A stretch of DNA of 64,000 nt from Harmonia axyridis (GCF_914767665.1 NC_059507.1:372001-436000); one strand, 5' to 3'. Positions 31,701-42,929 are shown, numbered from the stretch's first letter. Numbers and translations are program-made. The notes: generated from the sequence alone by a model not told the origin.

Positions 31701-32217
31701 AAAAGATGACAGCTTCCTAAGTGACAGCATCCGAGATATCGGCTATTCAAATTTAAACCCCTTATTGGAAAATCCTTTAGTTGCTTTTGTCGTTGTTTCT
31801 ATTTCATTTCAAATTTTATAACATTTTATGTTATAGCTTGGGGGTTGATCTGAACAAAATAAAAGAAGGCATGGTGGATGGAAATACTTATGACTTCTGC
31901 GATTCTCAAAGTGAGAAGAATACAACAAGCTGTGATAATTCTGATGAACCTGACAATGAAGAAGAAGAAGTCTGTACAAGGTTGAAACCAGAACTATTCA
32001 TTACGAAATCAATAAATTACACCTTTTTTTTCGTTTCAGAATACAAAAGAAAAATTGCTTCGATTCTCTCCAAAATAATATCATGAATACCTATCAACGT
32101 TGGAATGAAGAGGGATACCTATCGCAAATATTCCAAGTTTGTTCTACATTTTGTTTTTGTTTCGCTTTAATAATTATGTCAGATGTATTATTCGAATTGG
32201 AACTTAGTAAAACATAG
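25765..32217 (+). CDS. IRAG/LRMP (Jaw1)-like coiled-coil protein, tail-anchored
   Basis: Six exons, 25765-25977, 29025-29164, 30411-30809, 31325-31555, 31837-31980 and 32040-32217, total 435 codons in continuous phase, giving 434 residues. The N-terminus is acidic and serine-rich. Residues ~97-117 hold LPDHVLEELGLTRDQARKL, and QTEEEMEQRFATLSLAFSID opens the conserved coiled-coil of the MRVI1/LRMP family. Exon 6 ends with a hydrophobic segment, FQVCSTFCFCFALIIMSDVL, close to the C-terminus, as in the ER/nuclear-envelope tail anchor of Jaw1. Vertebrate members bind IP3 receptors, and LRMP is also a KASH-type protein; that role is inferred here. The start is the first ATG in frame with no upstream alternative that looks coding; the frame stays open back to 25573. 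The last intron is 59 bp with donor GTTGAA. AATAAA is at 32236. Confidence 0.82.
26186..26828. mobile_element. MITE with inverted termini, ~640 bp
   Basis: The left end AGGTTGGAGGTATAAATGAA, then AAGTTCTATAAACATAGGC pairs with the right end TTTGTACCTCCAATTTAGGA then ACACCCTG. It lies in the first intron of the IRAG-like gene. Confidence 0.72.
27598..27730 (-). repeat. 5' end of 'MERYTLQQ' mariner family
   Basis: TTGAAGCGTGTATCGTTC through AATGAAACCTTTTATTGG and AAAACCCTATA. Non-coding fragment in the first intron of the IRAG-like gene. Confidence 0.6.
28896..28978 (+). ncRNA. Pre-miRNA-like hairpin (candidate)
   Basis: GGAGGCAAGT (28896-28905) pairs fully with ACTTGCCTCC (28969-28978). After a small internal loop, CTTGACCAG pairs with CTGGTAAG with one bulge. 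GGGAC pairs with GTCCT, and the loop is about 24 bases. Roughly 25 pairs in a single stem of ~29-base arms fits an animal miRNA precursor. It lies in the first intron of the IRAG-like gene, in sense. I recognise no known miRNA. Alternative: the CTG/GTAAGT at 28957-28965 also reads as a splice donor closing an open phase-0 stretch from 28894, so this could be a cryptic exon. Confidence 0.4.
29419..30342 (+). mobile_element. DD41D mariner-like element, copy 4, different deletion
   Basis: Both termini are present with TA flanks. Unlike its sisters, the left breakpoint is right after CAAATAGTGC (29573), and about 45 bp coding NEIAVVPDFHKR-like sequence before LFSDEAHFW are kept. The TGG codon before LNGYV is TAG (29641-29643), and another stop occurs at SLV(stop)ADKP. 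It lies in intron 2 of the IRAG-like gene, in sense. Confidence 0.92.
30849..30973. mobile_element. Minimal 125-bp MITE copy
   Basis: CAGGGTGTTCCTGAATTGTAG at the left and CTTCCAATTTAGGAACACCC at the right are inverted. The centre is reduced to AAACATGGGATCGGAAAAGC. It lies just after exon 3 of the IRAG-like gene. Confidence 0.75.
30995..31212. repeat. Long inverted repeat, ~105-bp arms, 12-base loop
   Basis: AGGGATTCACGGCTTG... (from 30995) returns as the complement ...CAAGCCGTGAATCCCT (to 31212). The arms meet around 31101-31112. I count only scattered mismatches, over 90% identity. The arms are rich in CAAG/CTTG steps. It lies in intron 3 of the IRAG-like gene. Confidence 0.9.
31625..31780 (-). 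repeat. 5' end of 'MERYTLQQ' mariner family
   Basis: GTTGAAGCGTTTATTGTTCC through GATATCGGCTATTCAAATTT and CCCCTTATTGGAAAATCC. It lies in intron 4 of the IRAG-like gene and ends about 55 bases before exon 5. Confidence 0.6.
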
Positions 32218-32426
32218 TTTGTAGTATCATATTCGAATAAAGATGGTTATCGATTTTAATTTTTTTGTTTTTTTTTCCACCTCAGATAACTACTTGTCCT
32301 ATCTTCTTTGAATCAAACAAATACTTACGAGAGGGTTGATAACTAAAAAAGCCATGACTTAGATCCTAATCTTTTTCAAGAAGGACTGGACACCTGGGAA
32401 AATTCCAGACATTTCATTCAAATCTA

Positions 32427-33586
32427 ACAGGCCAATTGAAAAGTCCCCGGTCTACCATAGTAAAACACATTTTTTTGTCAAAATTCGATTTTATTATTCA
32501 ACATAGTTGACTTCGAGGGCGATACAGCGATTATAGCGTTCTTTCAACTTTTCGATACCATTTTTGTAAAGGATGTTTTTTTTAGAGCTTTAGAACTTTA
32601 AATTGCAATAAAACAACGATGGATTATGCGATTGACATGAATTTTATTTATCCGCAAGATTATCTTGTGGCATTACATTTTAAATGTGATTTCTGGCATA
32701 TGACCACCACGGCTGGCTCGGATGTAGTCCAATCTGGACGTCCAATTTTCGATCACTTTTTCCAACATTTGTGGCCGTATATCGGCAATAACACGGCGAA
32801 TGTTGTCTTCCAAATGGTCAAGGGTTTGTGGCTTATCCGCATAGACCAATGACTTTACATAGCCCCACAGAAAGTAGTCTAGCGGTGTTAAATCACAAGA
32901 TCTTTGAGGCCAATTCACAGGTCCAAAACGTGAAATTAGGCGGTCACCAAACGTGTCTTTCAATAAATCGATTGTGGCACGAGCTGTGTGACATGTTGCG
33001 CCGTCTTGTTGGAACCACAGCTCCTGGACATCATGGTTGTTCAATTCAGGAATGAAAAAGTTAGTAATCATGGCTCTATACCGATCACCATTGACTGTAA
33101 CGTTCTGGTCATCATCGTTTTTGAAGAAGTACGGACCAATGATTCCACCAGCTCTTAAAGAGCACCAAACAGTCAGTTTTTCAGGATGTAACGATGTTTC
33201 GACATACACTTGAGGATTAGCTTCACTCCAAATGCGGCAGTTTTGTTTGTTGACGTAGTCATTCAACCAGAAGTGCGCTTCATCGCTAAACAAAATAAAA
33301 TAGACGTAGTGCGCGATACGTATTCCGCACAGAACCATTATTTTCGAAATAAAATTGCACTATTTGCAAGCGTTGTTCAGGCGTGAGTCTATTCATGATG
33401 AATTGTCAAACCAAACTGAGAATAAATCACTTGACAGCTGTCAAATCGGTCGTCATCTTGAACAGTATAATGCCAACTTAAAGTTATATACCTCGAAAAA
33501 AAACACCCTAAACTAACTGAAATAATATGGATTTAATACAAGCACCGCCATCTGCGCATTAGACCGGGGACTTCTCAATTGGCCTA
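32427..33586 (-). mobile_element. Mellifera-type mariner remnant with a nested DD41D element
   Basis: Outer ends are GGCCAATTGAAAAGTCCCCG at 32431 and its complement CTTCTCAATTGGCC at about 33571. Inside the left end is the minus-strand tail of the transposase gene (a NYVE-like end and KLKERYNRCIALE-like codons). Only ~140 bp of the 3' part and ~75 bp of the 5' part remain, separated by the DD41D insertion at 32569-33508. Same family as 43806 and 48392. Confidence 0.82.
32569..33508 (-). mobile_element. DD41D mariner-like element, copy 5, intact fusion frame
   Basis: Both termini are flanked by TA. The shared deletion is present. From ATG at 33336-33338 a single frame runs 221 codons to the stop at 32673: an out-of-frame leader MVLCGIRIAHYVYFI, then LFSDEAHFW and the rest of the catalytic domain. 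All three Asp are present (SDEAHF, QQDGATCH, TPLDYF) with 41 residues between the second and third, and the normal C-terminus GGHMPEITFKM follows. The helix-turn-helix region is absent from this frame. This is the only copy in the window with the whole frame unbroken. Confidence 0.93.
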
Positions 33587-33825
33587 ATATTGCGATCTAG
33601 CATCCGGTTATTGAAAACATGATCTTATACTTCGATTTGTTTATTGTGTCATTTGTTGACATAGCAGAAAAATTCACAGTCTTTATGTTTTCCACGTTCT
33701 TGATCATAGATTGAAGAAATTCCAAGACCCCGTCTACCAATCGATGATTGTCAGTACACCGTGTATACATATTATGTACAGATAAAAATCAAAAGGCAAT
33801 AAGTTTGAAGATTTTTTAAAAACAT

Positions 33826-33831
33826 TTTATT
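33826..33831 (-). terminator. Poly(A) signal of the RASSF gene
   Basis: AATAAA on the minus strand, 79 bases beyond the stop codon at 33910-33912. Confidence 0.5.
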
Positions 33832-33909
33832 ATACATCTTAATCATCAACATAAAATAAATGACATTGGGGTTTTAGGTACAAAATTTTTGGTATTAACG
33901 ATATTTTTC

Positions 33910-36900
33910 TTAAACTAAGGTATCTAACATTTCTTTGGTATTGTGGTTTTTGTGATTGAAAGAGTGGGGAAGGTAATTTTGACTGATTTTGTTCACAGGA
34001 TGCCTCTGATGTTTTGCACTGAAGAGCAAAGCTTGAAGCATCTCATACTCCTCTTCTTCTTTCATTATGTCTTTATGGAGATTCTCCAGAAAATGTCTTC
34101 TGCTATTTATCAGTTCGTTGGTTTCCTCCAGAACTACTTCATAATGTTGCATTTCACAAGCACTCTTCGCCATTTCTGTCCTAAGACTGGTCAAAGATTC
34201 GGTAACCTCTTCAGTAACATTTTTATACTTCTCGTACTTTTTAAGATTCACCTCTAACCTCACCAGGCATTCTTCTTGCTTCATAAGCTGTTTGTTCACT
34301 TTGGAAATTTTTTTCAACAGTTCTTGATGCTCCTTTAATCCTGATATACTAACATTAGAACTCGAATCGTCATCTTTGATGTCTTCTGGGTGAAACTCTT
34401 CGGAAGACGGTGAAAACCTTTCCAAGGCATTCTGAAAGAAAGTTAGTATTAATTAATACACTGCGCAAAAAAATTAACGCACATTATGGAAATCTCAAAT
34501 TTATTCTACAACTGAAGGTGTTCTCAATGATAATTATTTTTATCAGAATTATGCATGCATATGTTATCCACTTTCAACGCTTTTCTTCAATACAGATGTT
34601 TTTTCCCAGCAGGAATAAAAAAAGATGAGATTATCAGATTTTGAATGTATTGGCTCCATTCTGAAATCAGTTGTTCTCGATCAATTCTAGTGATCAATAG
34701 TTTTTCTTTCGTTTGATTTTCTACAACTCGATCGCTATGCAACGCGAAACACGCAATTTGATCCAAGAGGAATGTGCCCAAGCGGTAGTTTTGCGAGAAG
34801 AAGGGTGGACATACACAGGAATTGCAGAAAGGTTTAGAGTTTCCCATACAAGTGTGTCCAGAATGTTGCAGCGATTCAGGGAGACAGGTATGAATGTCCG
34901 AAGACCAGGACAGGGTAGACCACGGGTAACAACTGCCATTCAAGAACGTTACTTGAGAGTTTCTTCGTTGAGACAAAGGTTTGCAACCGCTCGCCTCCTT
35001 CGAAATCAGCTTGAGCAAACTTATGGGGTGCAAATTAGCACTCAGACAATAAGAAATCGCCTCAGAGAATATGATTTAAGGCCTCGTGTCGCGGAAAGAG
35101 GTCCAGCTTTTACCCCAGCCCATCGAAGGGCGCGTTTGGATTTTGCGAGAGAGCATATCCATTGGGAAGAGGCTGATTGAGAAAGAGTTCTCTTCACAGA
35201 ATGGCCAGCAAGAAGTCCAGATTCAATGCGATTGAGCAGGTTTGGGACAACCTCAATAGAAGGCTGAGAAGTTCAGAAAATCATCCAGCTACTCTTAATG
35301 ACTTAGGAATCCAACTCAGAGAAATCTGGGAAGGATTAGATCAGAACATTTTAAGATCACTCATTTTGAGTATGAACCGTCGTTGCCGAGCTGTAATTAA
35401 CGCAAGGGGTGGAAATACCAAGTATTAAATCACTTATCAGCAATCCATTATTTTGAAAATTGTTTATTTCTCTTCTTTCACATAAGATTCGGTGAAATCC
35501 TGAATTTTTCTTCCGTTTAATGTTCAAAACCTTCCCGAGAGAACATAAAAAATAAGTTATAAAGTCAATGTAGAGTTAACTTTCATTAAAATTGAGATTT
35601 TCAGAATGTGCGTTAATTTTTTTGCGCAGTGTACATTGATGTTGAATTATAGGCAATCTTGCTTGAAGCCTCCACAGTGAATGAATGATGATTTCACCAT
35701 TTCTGTAATCTTGGAAGAACATAACTTTTGAATTGCTCACCTCTGACTTAGGCTTTTTGATGTTGTTAGATTGCTCGCTATCTCCTTCTGTAACCACGCC
35801 ACTGTCACTGTTTTTGTCGGTAATGACATGTTCCTCCTGGTCTGGATTGACAGCGTCAGGAAGTCCTTTCAGGTAAGTTTCCAGAAGGTAGTTGCTGCCA
35901 TGTTTTCTTACTCGTGCCTTATGCGTTTTGTCTTCAAGGTATCCAATCTGATGTTCACTATGCCTGTGAAATAATATCATTATGCAATTTTAGAAATTTA
36001 ACTATGAAGGAATGAAAATAAAGCTAACATTCTTTATTAGAGGCAAGAAAGATGCATAAATTAAGTGTTACACCCACCTCAATTTTTTGAGTTGCCTTCT
36101 TATCACTTCTCCTTGTGCTAAAACTAATTTCAATAATTCTTCTGTATTCGAGGGTTCTTTGTCATTTTGTAAAGTTGTTAGTCTCTTAGGATGGATCGTT
36201 TTCCATGAATTTTTATCTGACCATGTGGCTGAGTCCGCTCTTCGTAGTCTTCTCTTGCATGTTCTATCATTTTTTATTCTTCGAAGAGATATTTTTATCT
36301 GAAGAAGAGTTTTATTAAAATTTGGTGAAATAGCAACCATTACATTTAAAATGAATTGTATTAATTGAAAGATTAAATTACTTCTGATGAAAATGTATCT
36401 TACTTCTTCTTGAGCGGACGACCAAGCATTCCAAATGTCAAGAATTCTTGAGTTTGGGTCGAGTGGTTGTTCAACTCCTCTCCATCTTTCTGTTATGTGA
36501 TATTCTTCTGGTTCACCAATGTGTTTCACCTAGAAAAAAAAGTTCTACTAGTTTTCCTTCTACTAAGTTCTTAGCTCTATCTGGTTACATGATTTAGTTC
36601 ACAAGTTCTCTTTCATTTTAATATAATAACGGGTGTTTTTTTCGAGGTATATAACTTTAAGTTGGCATTACTGTTCAAGATGGCGACCGATTTTACAGCT
36701 GTCAACTGATTTATTCTCAGTTTGGTATGGCAATTTATCATGAATAGACTCACGCCTGAACGACGCTTGCAAATAGTGCAATTTCATTTCGAAAATAATG
36801 GTTCTGTGCGGAATACGTTTCGCGCACTACGTCCATTTCATTTTGTTTAGCGATGAAGCGCACTTCTGGTTGAATGGCTACGTCAACAAACAAAACTGCC

Positions 36901-37977
36901 GCATTTGGAGTGAAGCTAATCCTCAAGTGTATGTCGAAACACCGTTACATCCAGAAAAACTGAGCTTGGAGCGCTTTATGGGCTGGTGGATTCATTGGTC
37001 CTTACTTCTTCAAAAACTATGATGGCCAGAACGTTACAGTCAATGGTGATCGGTATAGAGCCATGATTACTAACTTTTTCATTCCTGAATTGAACAACCA
37101 TGATGTCCAGGAGCTGTGGTTCCAACAAGACGGCGCAACATGTCACACAGCTCGTGCCACAATCGATTTATTGAAAGCCACGTTTGGTGACCGCCTAATT
37201 TCACGTTTTGGACCTGTGAATTGGCCTCCAAGATCTTGTGATTTAACACCGCTAGACTACTTCCTGTGGGGCTATGTAAAGTCATTGGTCTATGCGGATA
37301 AGCCACAAACCCATTAAAATTTGGAAGACAACATTCGCCGTGCTATTGCCGATATACGGCCACAAATGTTGGAAAAAGTCATCGAAAATTGGACGTCCAG
37401 ATTGGACTACATCCGAGCCAGCCGTGGCGGTCATATGCCAGAAATCATATTTAAAATGTAATGCCACAAGATTATCTTGCGGATAAATAAAATTCATGTC
37501 AATTGAATAATCCATCGTTGTTTTATTGCAATTTAAAGTTATATAGCTCTAAAAAAACACCCTTTAAAACCTTAAATAGAAATAGACTGATAGTTATTTA
37601 TGGAGCACTAGTCTAGCATGCCAAAGCAGATCTCACAGATCTCATCTTGTGATAGAAGGTCTTGGTGCGAACCCTATTCAAATCTAAATTTGAAAAAATC
37701 TAATTCGTTGGACATTCATTCAATCTCAAACATTCGTTTATTCAATAACAGACAAAAAAATTTATTTGCCTACTTACTTTTTGTTTTTCGTTATGTATGA
37801 GAACCTGGACTATTTCTTGACATGTCGTTTCTGGAATGATCCCTGACACCCATCTTTGTTCTCCCCTGACCCAAATAGGAATTTCTTCTGTACTACACTC
37901 ACTTTCATCACTGTCCGAGTCTTCAATGTTTGTTATATTCTTGATATCTTCTAACCACATCATTTTTGTAGACGTAC
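33910..37977 (-). CDS. N-terminal RASSF protein, RASSF9/10 (Meru) type
   Basis: Five exons, 37977-37778, 36529-36404, 36298-36078, 35963-35741 and 34431-33910, have continuous phase (about 430 residues). The first listed exon follows an acceptor. Its first ATG (37963) can be the start, or coding sequence may continue from an unseen upstream exon. The Ras-association (ubiquitin-like) domain is at the N-terminus: IPIWVRGEQRWVSGI, TTCQEIVQVLI, YHITERWRGVEQ, then ILDIWNAWSSAQEE. Exons 3-5 are basic then coiled-coil (about residues 240-370). RASSF9/10 family members are scaffolds; Drosophila Meru links planar polarity to Par proteins, and that role here is inferred. Introns 1 and 4 carry antisense DD41D and Tc1 elements. 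Confidence 0.85.
34459..35631 (+). mobile_element. Tc1-type (DD34E) element, copy 2, internally deleted
   Basis: The termini are the same as the copy at 2139, with TA at 34457-34458 and 35632-35633. The transposase N-terminus (from 34738) runs to FAREHIHWEEAD, a stop, and ERVLFT. It then jumps to EWPARSPDS. The deletion removes the first and second catalytic Asp and the GGSIMVWGG block, and the third acidic position survives. The last C-terminal codons to GGNTKY are intact. It lies in the last intron of the RASSF gene, in antisense. Confidence 0.93.
36631..37563 (+). mobile_element. DD41D mariner-like element, copy 6
   Basis: Complete termini and the shared deletion. The catalytic frame is broken near 36964 (CTGAGCTTGGAGCG in place of CTGACTGTTTGGTGCG). 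It lies in intron 1 of the RASSF gene, in antisense. Confidence 0.92.
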
Positions 37978-38814
37978 CTGAAATAGAACGGTCAGAATGA
38001 GGATTCAAAGTTTATTTATTCACAATTAACAATTAATTTTCACATAATAATTATGTTGAATACAATCGGATATGGATCTTTCATATGTTTAAAGATATTT
38101 TGGTTTTTCATAAATTGGAGGGTCTTTGAGAAATTCTATACTAGACGAACCCAAGTAGTTTCTGACTTTTTGATGATCATTGGAAACTCTCATTTTGAAC
38201 ACCCAGTAAAGTTCTCAATAATTATCTAAGAGTCAGTACTGATTCTTCACTTTCAAGTTATTAGGGTTTTCCAAAAAACTATAAGTTTTAAGCATATGAA
38301 ACTTTGAACAAACTTGGGTTCTTTGAAAGAAAAAAAAAGGGAAAATAATTCACAATTGTCTTCGTCAATTCCGAATAAAAATGATTTAACTCTTCAAACC
38401 ATTCAGTATTACCTACACCGGAATGTTTTCATGAATAAATAAATACCGTAATGTGAGATATCTGAAGTTAAGAACTTCTACTTCTACGTGTTTCCGGTAG
38501 GATGTATACATGCTGAGAATTCCTCAAAGGTCCCCACATTTATTGACGATCTCATAATTCAAAGAACATGGTTGATTGACAAGAAAAACTCTATCCATTT
38601 GTCTCAGTAAAGATCGTATCTATATGAGAAAATCTATTTTAGACCTCGGTCTATAAAATGAAGATAATGGTATAAATTGGAAGATAGCACAGAAACTCTC
38701 TTTGCTTCGTGCGAACTGTCAAGCGGTTCATATAATTAGAACACTGAAAATTGAAGAAGAATATTGGAAAAGAAATACCGAATATTTCTGTGACAACAGA
38801 GCTTAGATTGAGAT

Positions 38815-39260
38815 CTGAACAGTTAAAACTAAACAGTTAAAACTGAACAGTTAAAAATAACATTTAAAATAGAACGGAACAGTTAAAACTGAACAGTTGA
38901 AAAGAACAGTTAAAACTGAACAGTTAAAATAGAACGGAACAGTTAAAACTGAACAGTTGAGAAGAACAGTTAAAACTGCACAGTTGAAAAGAACAGTTAA
39001 AACTGAACAGTTAAACAGAACAGTTAAAACTGAACAGTTAAAATAGAACAGTTAAAACTGAACAGTTGAAAAGAACAGTTAAAATTGAACAAATAAAAAG
39101 AACAGTTAAAACTGAACAGTTAAAACAGAACAATTAAAACTGAACAGTTGAGAAGAACAGTTAAAACTGAACAGTTAAGAAGAACAGTTGAAACTGAACA
39201 CTTGAAAAGAACAGTTGAAAAAGAATAGTTAAAAAAACAGTTAAAACTGATATGTACAAT
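38815..39260 (+). repeat. Second GAACAG array
   Basis: Tandem GAACAGTTAAAACT units with GAACAGTTGAAAA variants, nearly all in one orientation. A 60-bp higher-order period is visible at 38869-38990, marked by ATAGAACGGAACAG at 38869 and 38929. It decays after 39240. It lies upstream of the RASSF gene. Confidence 0.9.
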
Positions 39261-39319
39261 TAAAAGGGAACAATTCACAAGAACAAGAATTGTTTCGGAA
39301 ATTTTTACTGTTCTGTTTT

Positions 39320-40080
39320 AACTCTTAACACGCTGTATATAAAAGTTTTTCAAGCTTTGTGCTTGACCAGATTTATAAACATTACTAGCAGAACATCGAA
39401 AAAAGAATGACATGCAACTACGTGAACTCAGCTTCTGTTTTTGGCACTCGTTGATTTATGCACTCTTGGATAAATGTGGCCTCTAAGGGCTCAAGAATGA
39501 ACAAGCGCTTCATTGCATGTTATTGCTTTTCTGGTTTTCTCCATTTATAATGAAATAGCAGTGTAACTAATGGAAAATTTTCATCAAAGTGACAGGAGAA
39601 TGTGTCGATATGCTTATATGAAGCTTAAATTTTTTTTTACACGTGACAGATTTCTTCTGCCTTGGCTACAGGATGCCAAAGATTAAATTAGTCTGTATCT
39701 ATTTCCAATTAGTACGCTAGGAAACTACTGTTTGTAGAGTTGACTCGTTTCAAAAAGGAATTTCTCATCAGGCTAGAAATCTTGTAACAAGTTTTCATAA
39801 ATTATGTATTAAAAGTTGCATTTTTACCATAATAATGTTTTTAAGCTTGACGCACTTGAACACACGTGAAGATCCGCAATTTGCATTTTCTGACTAAATA
39901 GTAATAAGTTAACGGAAATGGAGTTCAGATAGGTTAGTTGAAGAGCAGTGTGGTGAGTATACGAGGTTGTACAGAAAAGTAACGAGACTGATTTTTATTC
40001 ACTTTAAGTTTTTACTAAATTGCAGGTTTTATTTTGTTTATATATTACATTTAATTCACAATTTCATGTAAAATTTTAGT
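39320..40080. other. Intergenic, no gene seen
   Basis: AT-rich sequence without a recognisable frame or repeat. A 5' exon of the RASSF gene could lie here or in the 38.0-38.8 kb stretch, but none can be supported. Confidence 0.5.
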
Positions 40081-40083
40081 ACA

Positions 40084-40301
40084 CAGGGTGTTTCTGAATT
40101 GGAGGAACAAAACAATAGAAAATGAGAGATTCTCTAGATGATTTTAAGAAAGAAAATTTCTAGAAAGGCTCTATGAGTAAAAAACCTGAAAAATTCATAC
40201 CTAAACACTCTGTATCTCGAAAACAAAGCGTTTGTGTTGATAGAACTTTTTCAAGGATTCTCTCATTTTCCTCCTGCCCTCAATTTAGGAAAACCCTGTT
40301 C
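40084..40301. mobile_element. MITE with inverted termini, ~218 bp
   Basis: CAGGGTGTTTCTGAATTGG and GAGAGATTCTCTAGATGATT at the left pair with AAGGATTCTCTCATTTTCC and CAATTTAGGAAAACCCTG at the right. An internal TCTCGAAAACAAAGCGTTTG is shared with other family members. Confidence 0.75.
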
Positions 40302-40734
40302 ATATCGTATGTAGAACTATTTAATTTAAATTCTGTCATCAAAAGAGAATGCGTTGATTGAAAATTCCCCAAACAAATCGTTCAGAATTATGAATAAAAG
40401 TAATCCTATCAATTTCATAAGTGTATCAGGGACGAAATTTGCATGTTTAATAAAATTGCACGATAGGTTATGCAAAACACCCAATGAATTTATGACTTAA
40501 TTTAATTTAACTACACATTTTATTTACAACTCAACTAATGGAAATGTCAGTGTTGTAAAGCGTTGACAGAATGATTTATCCGCAGAATAATCTATCAAAA
40601 AGTAAGGATTTTCTGAACTTGTAGATATTAGCATTAAAATTTACTTAGACTCAGATATTCATGAATATTTTCAAATATGAAATTGAGGAGAAAATTTCAT
40701 AATCAATTGCGAAGATGTGACTGAAATTATCATT

Positions 40735-41030
40735 TTTCTGCCCGCCATCTAGGCAGCTGTCACTTTTAAGGCTGTCATTTTTTAACATTTGATAAGTAAA
40801 ACCTACGCCATTACTAAAAATAGAACGATACACGCTTTGAAGCACCTTCTCGACCGGCAATAGTGAAACTTGAGGAAAAATTAAGCTGTTGGGACAAGTT
40901 AGTGATGTGAAGAATCGAAACCGTGTGCGTCGCTCAAGAACAAATGAGAATATTGCCTGTAGACCTTACCCTTGCAGAAAAAAAGGTTGATGCAATTGTG
41001 AATGAAACCTCTTATTGGAAAACGCTCCAC
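40735..41030 (+). mobile_element. Deletion derivative of 'MERYTLQQ' mariner
   Basis: The left part has CCGCCATCTAGGCAGCTGTC and AATAGAACGATACACGC (MERYT start). It then fuses to AATCGAAACCGTGTGCGTCG (NRVRRSRT block) and ends GAAACCTCTTATTGGAAAAC. All catalytic sequence is deleted. Confidence 0.65.
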
Positions 41031-41503
41031 AAAGCATTAAGTTTGTTGTTTAGCATCATCTCTGGAGATTCCATGTCTGCAGTAAGACAGGTATAAGAGT
41101 TCCAATATTACCTTGATGCTCTCGAGTATTATTTACTTCGCCGTTTAACTTTCAACCATTAATTTATCCATAATCACTATATCCGGACTGACTTTTAATT
41201 TTAGATCTCACCGAAGAAGAGAAACAGTAGCCAAGAGTAAACATCAGAGTTTGCGTGTCTTAGTCCAAGGTTATGGATGGCTGATGATCGCATGGTAATG
41301 GATCTGATACTCAGATACTCTCGTGTTGAATTCACTACATGTTTCAAATGGTCGATTATTTCCACAAAAAACGAATTAACATTCAAAAAACCATTAAGCA
41401 TGATAATATCCATGAAATTTTTCGAAAAAAGTGGCCTACGTCAAAAAGTAATCGAAATAATTAGCCTGATACTCGTGCTGAATTTTAGGAGGATCTTTAT
41501 CTG

Positions 41504-42408
41504 AAGGGTGTTTTTTTTAGAGCTATAGAACTTTAAATTGCAATAAAACAACGATGGATTATTCGATTGACATGAATTTTATTTATCCGCAAGATAATCT
41601 TGTGGCATTACATTTTAAATATGATTTCTGGCATATGACCGCCACGGCTGGCTCGAATGTAGTCCAGTCTGGACGTCCAATTTTCGATGACTTTTTCCAA
41701 CATTTGTGCCCGTATATCGGCAATAACACGGTGAATGTTGTCTTTCAAATGGTCAAAGGTTTGTGGCTTATCCGCATAGATCAATGACTTTACATAGCCC
41801 CACAGAAAGTAGTCTAGCGGTGTTAAATTACAAGATCTTGGAGGCCAATTCACAGGTCCAAAACGTGAAATTAGGCGGTCACCAAACATGTCTCTCAATA
41901 AATCGATTGTGGTACGAGCTGTGTGACATGTTGCGCCGTCTTGTTGGAACCACAGCTCCTGGACATCATGGTTGTTCAATTCATCAATTCACCATTGACT
42001 GTAACGTTCTGGCCATCGTCGTTTTTGAAGAAGTACGGACCAATGATTCCACCAGCCCATAAAGCGCACCAAACAGTCAGTTTTTCTGGATGTAACGGTG
42101 TTTCGACATACACTTGAGGATTAGCTTCACTCCAAATGCGGCAGTTTTGTTTGTTGACGTAGCCATTCAACCAGAAGTGCGCTTCATCGCTAAACAAAAT
42201 AAAATGGACGTAGTGCGCGATACGTATTCCGCACAGAACCATTATTTTCGAAATAAAATTGCACTACTTGCAAGCGTTGTTCAGGCGTGAGTTCATGATG
42301 AATTGCCAAACCAAACCGAGAATAAATCACTTGACAGCTGTTAAATCGGTTGTCATCTTGAACATAAATGCCAACTTAAAGTTATATACCTCGAAAAAAA
42401 AACACCCT
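41504..42408 (-). mobile_element. DD41D mariner-like element, copy 7
   Basis: Complete termini and the shared deletion. The frame from ATG at 42240-42242 enters the catalytic domain but is cut by a ~50-bp deletion that turns the NGDRYRAMITNFFIPELNNH region into NGELMNNHD with a frame change at 41976-41990. Confidence 0.92.
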
Positions 42409-42929
42409 TTACCTACCTATGGTTCTGTGGAAGTCGCATGAATGAACGAGCGCTCATAAGCTCCTGAAGCCAAGTCAAAGTGTCTTATATTTTCTCTGAT
42501 GAATAAGTAGAGATTTCAAATAACATGCCTAACTGCAGGGAATACTTCAATAGAGCTTGTCATGGGCAGAAATACTTATGATATTACTTCCAATAAAAGC
42601 AAATATGCCAGTGATAAAACCCAACGGTATTACTGGTAACCTTCATTATTAACGAAAAATAACGTTATATCTTCACCATTGATAGCCTCCAAATCATTTG
42701 ATGCATAATAGCAAACTATCTTTGTGCGAAACCAAATGATGGTGTCATATGTGGAATTTCCTCCTAATCTTCAATTATTATGAGCAACATTTCAGATAAC
42801 AACCTGAAATATGAGAATGTACAAACCTATCATTAGAAATTTCAGATTGTTCATATGACATTTAACAGTACATAACGTAGAATTTATACAAGTGATGTGA
42901 TATTTAGCTTTAATGATTATGTGTTACTG

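Noticed and set aside
34410..34628. Plus-strand frame crossing the Tc1 left end
   Set aside because: It only reads through the terminal repeat and the antisense of the RASSF exon.
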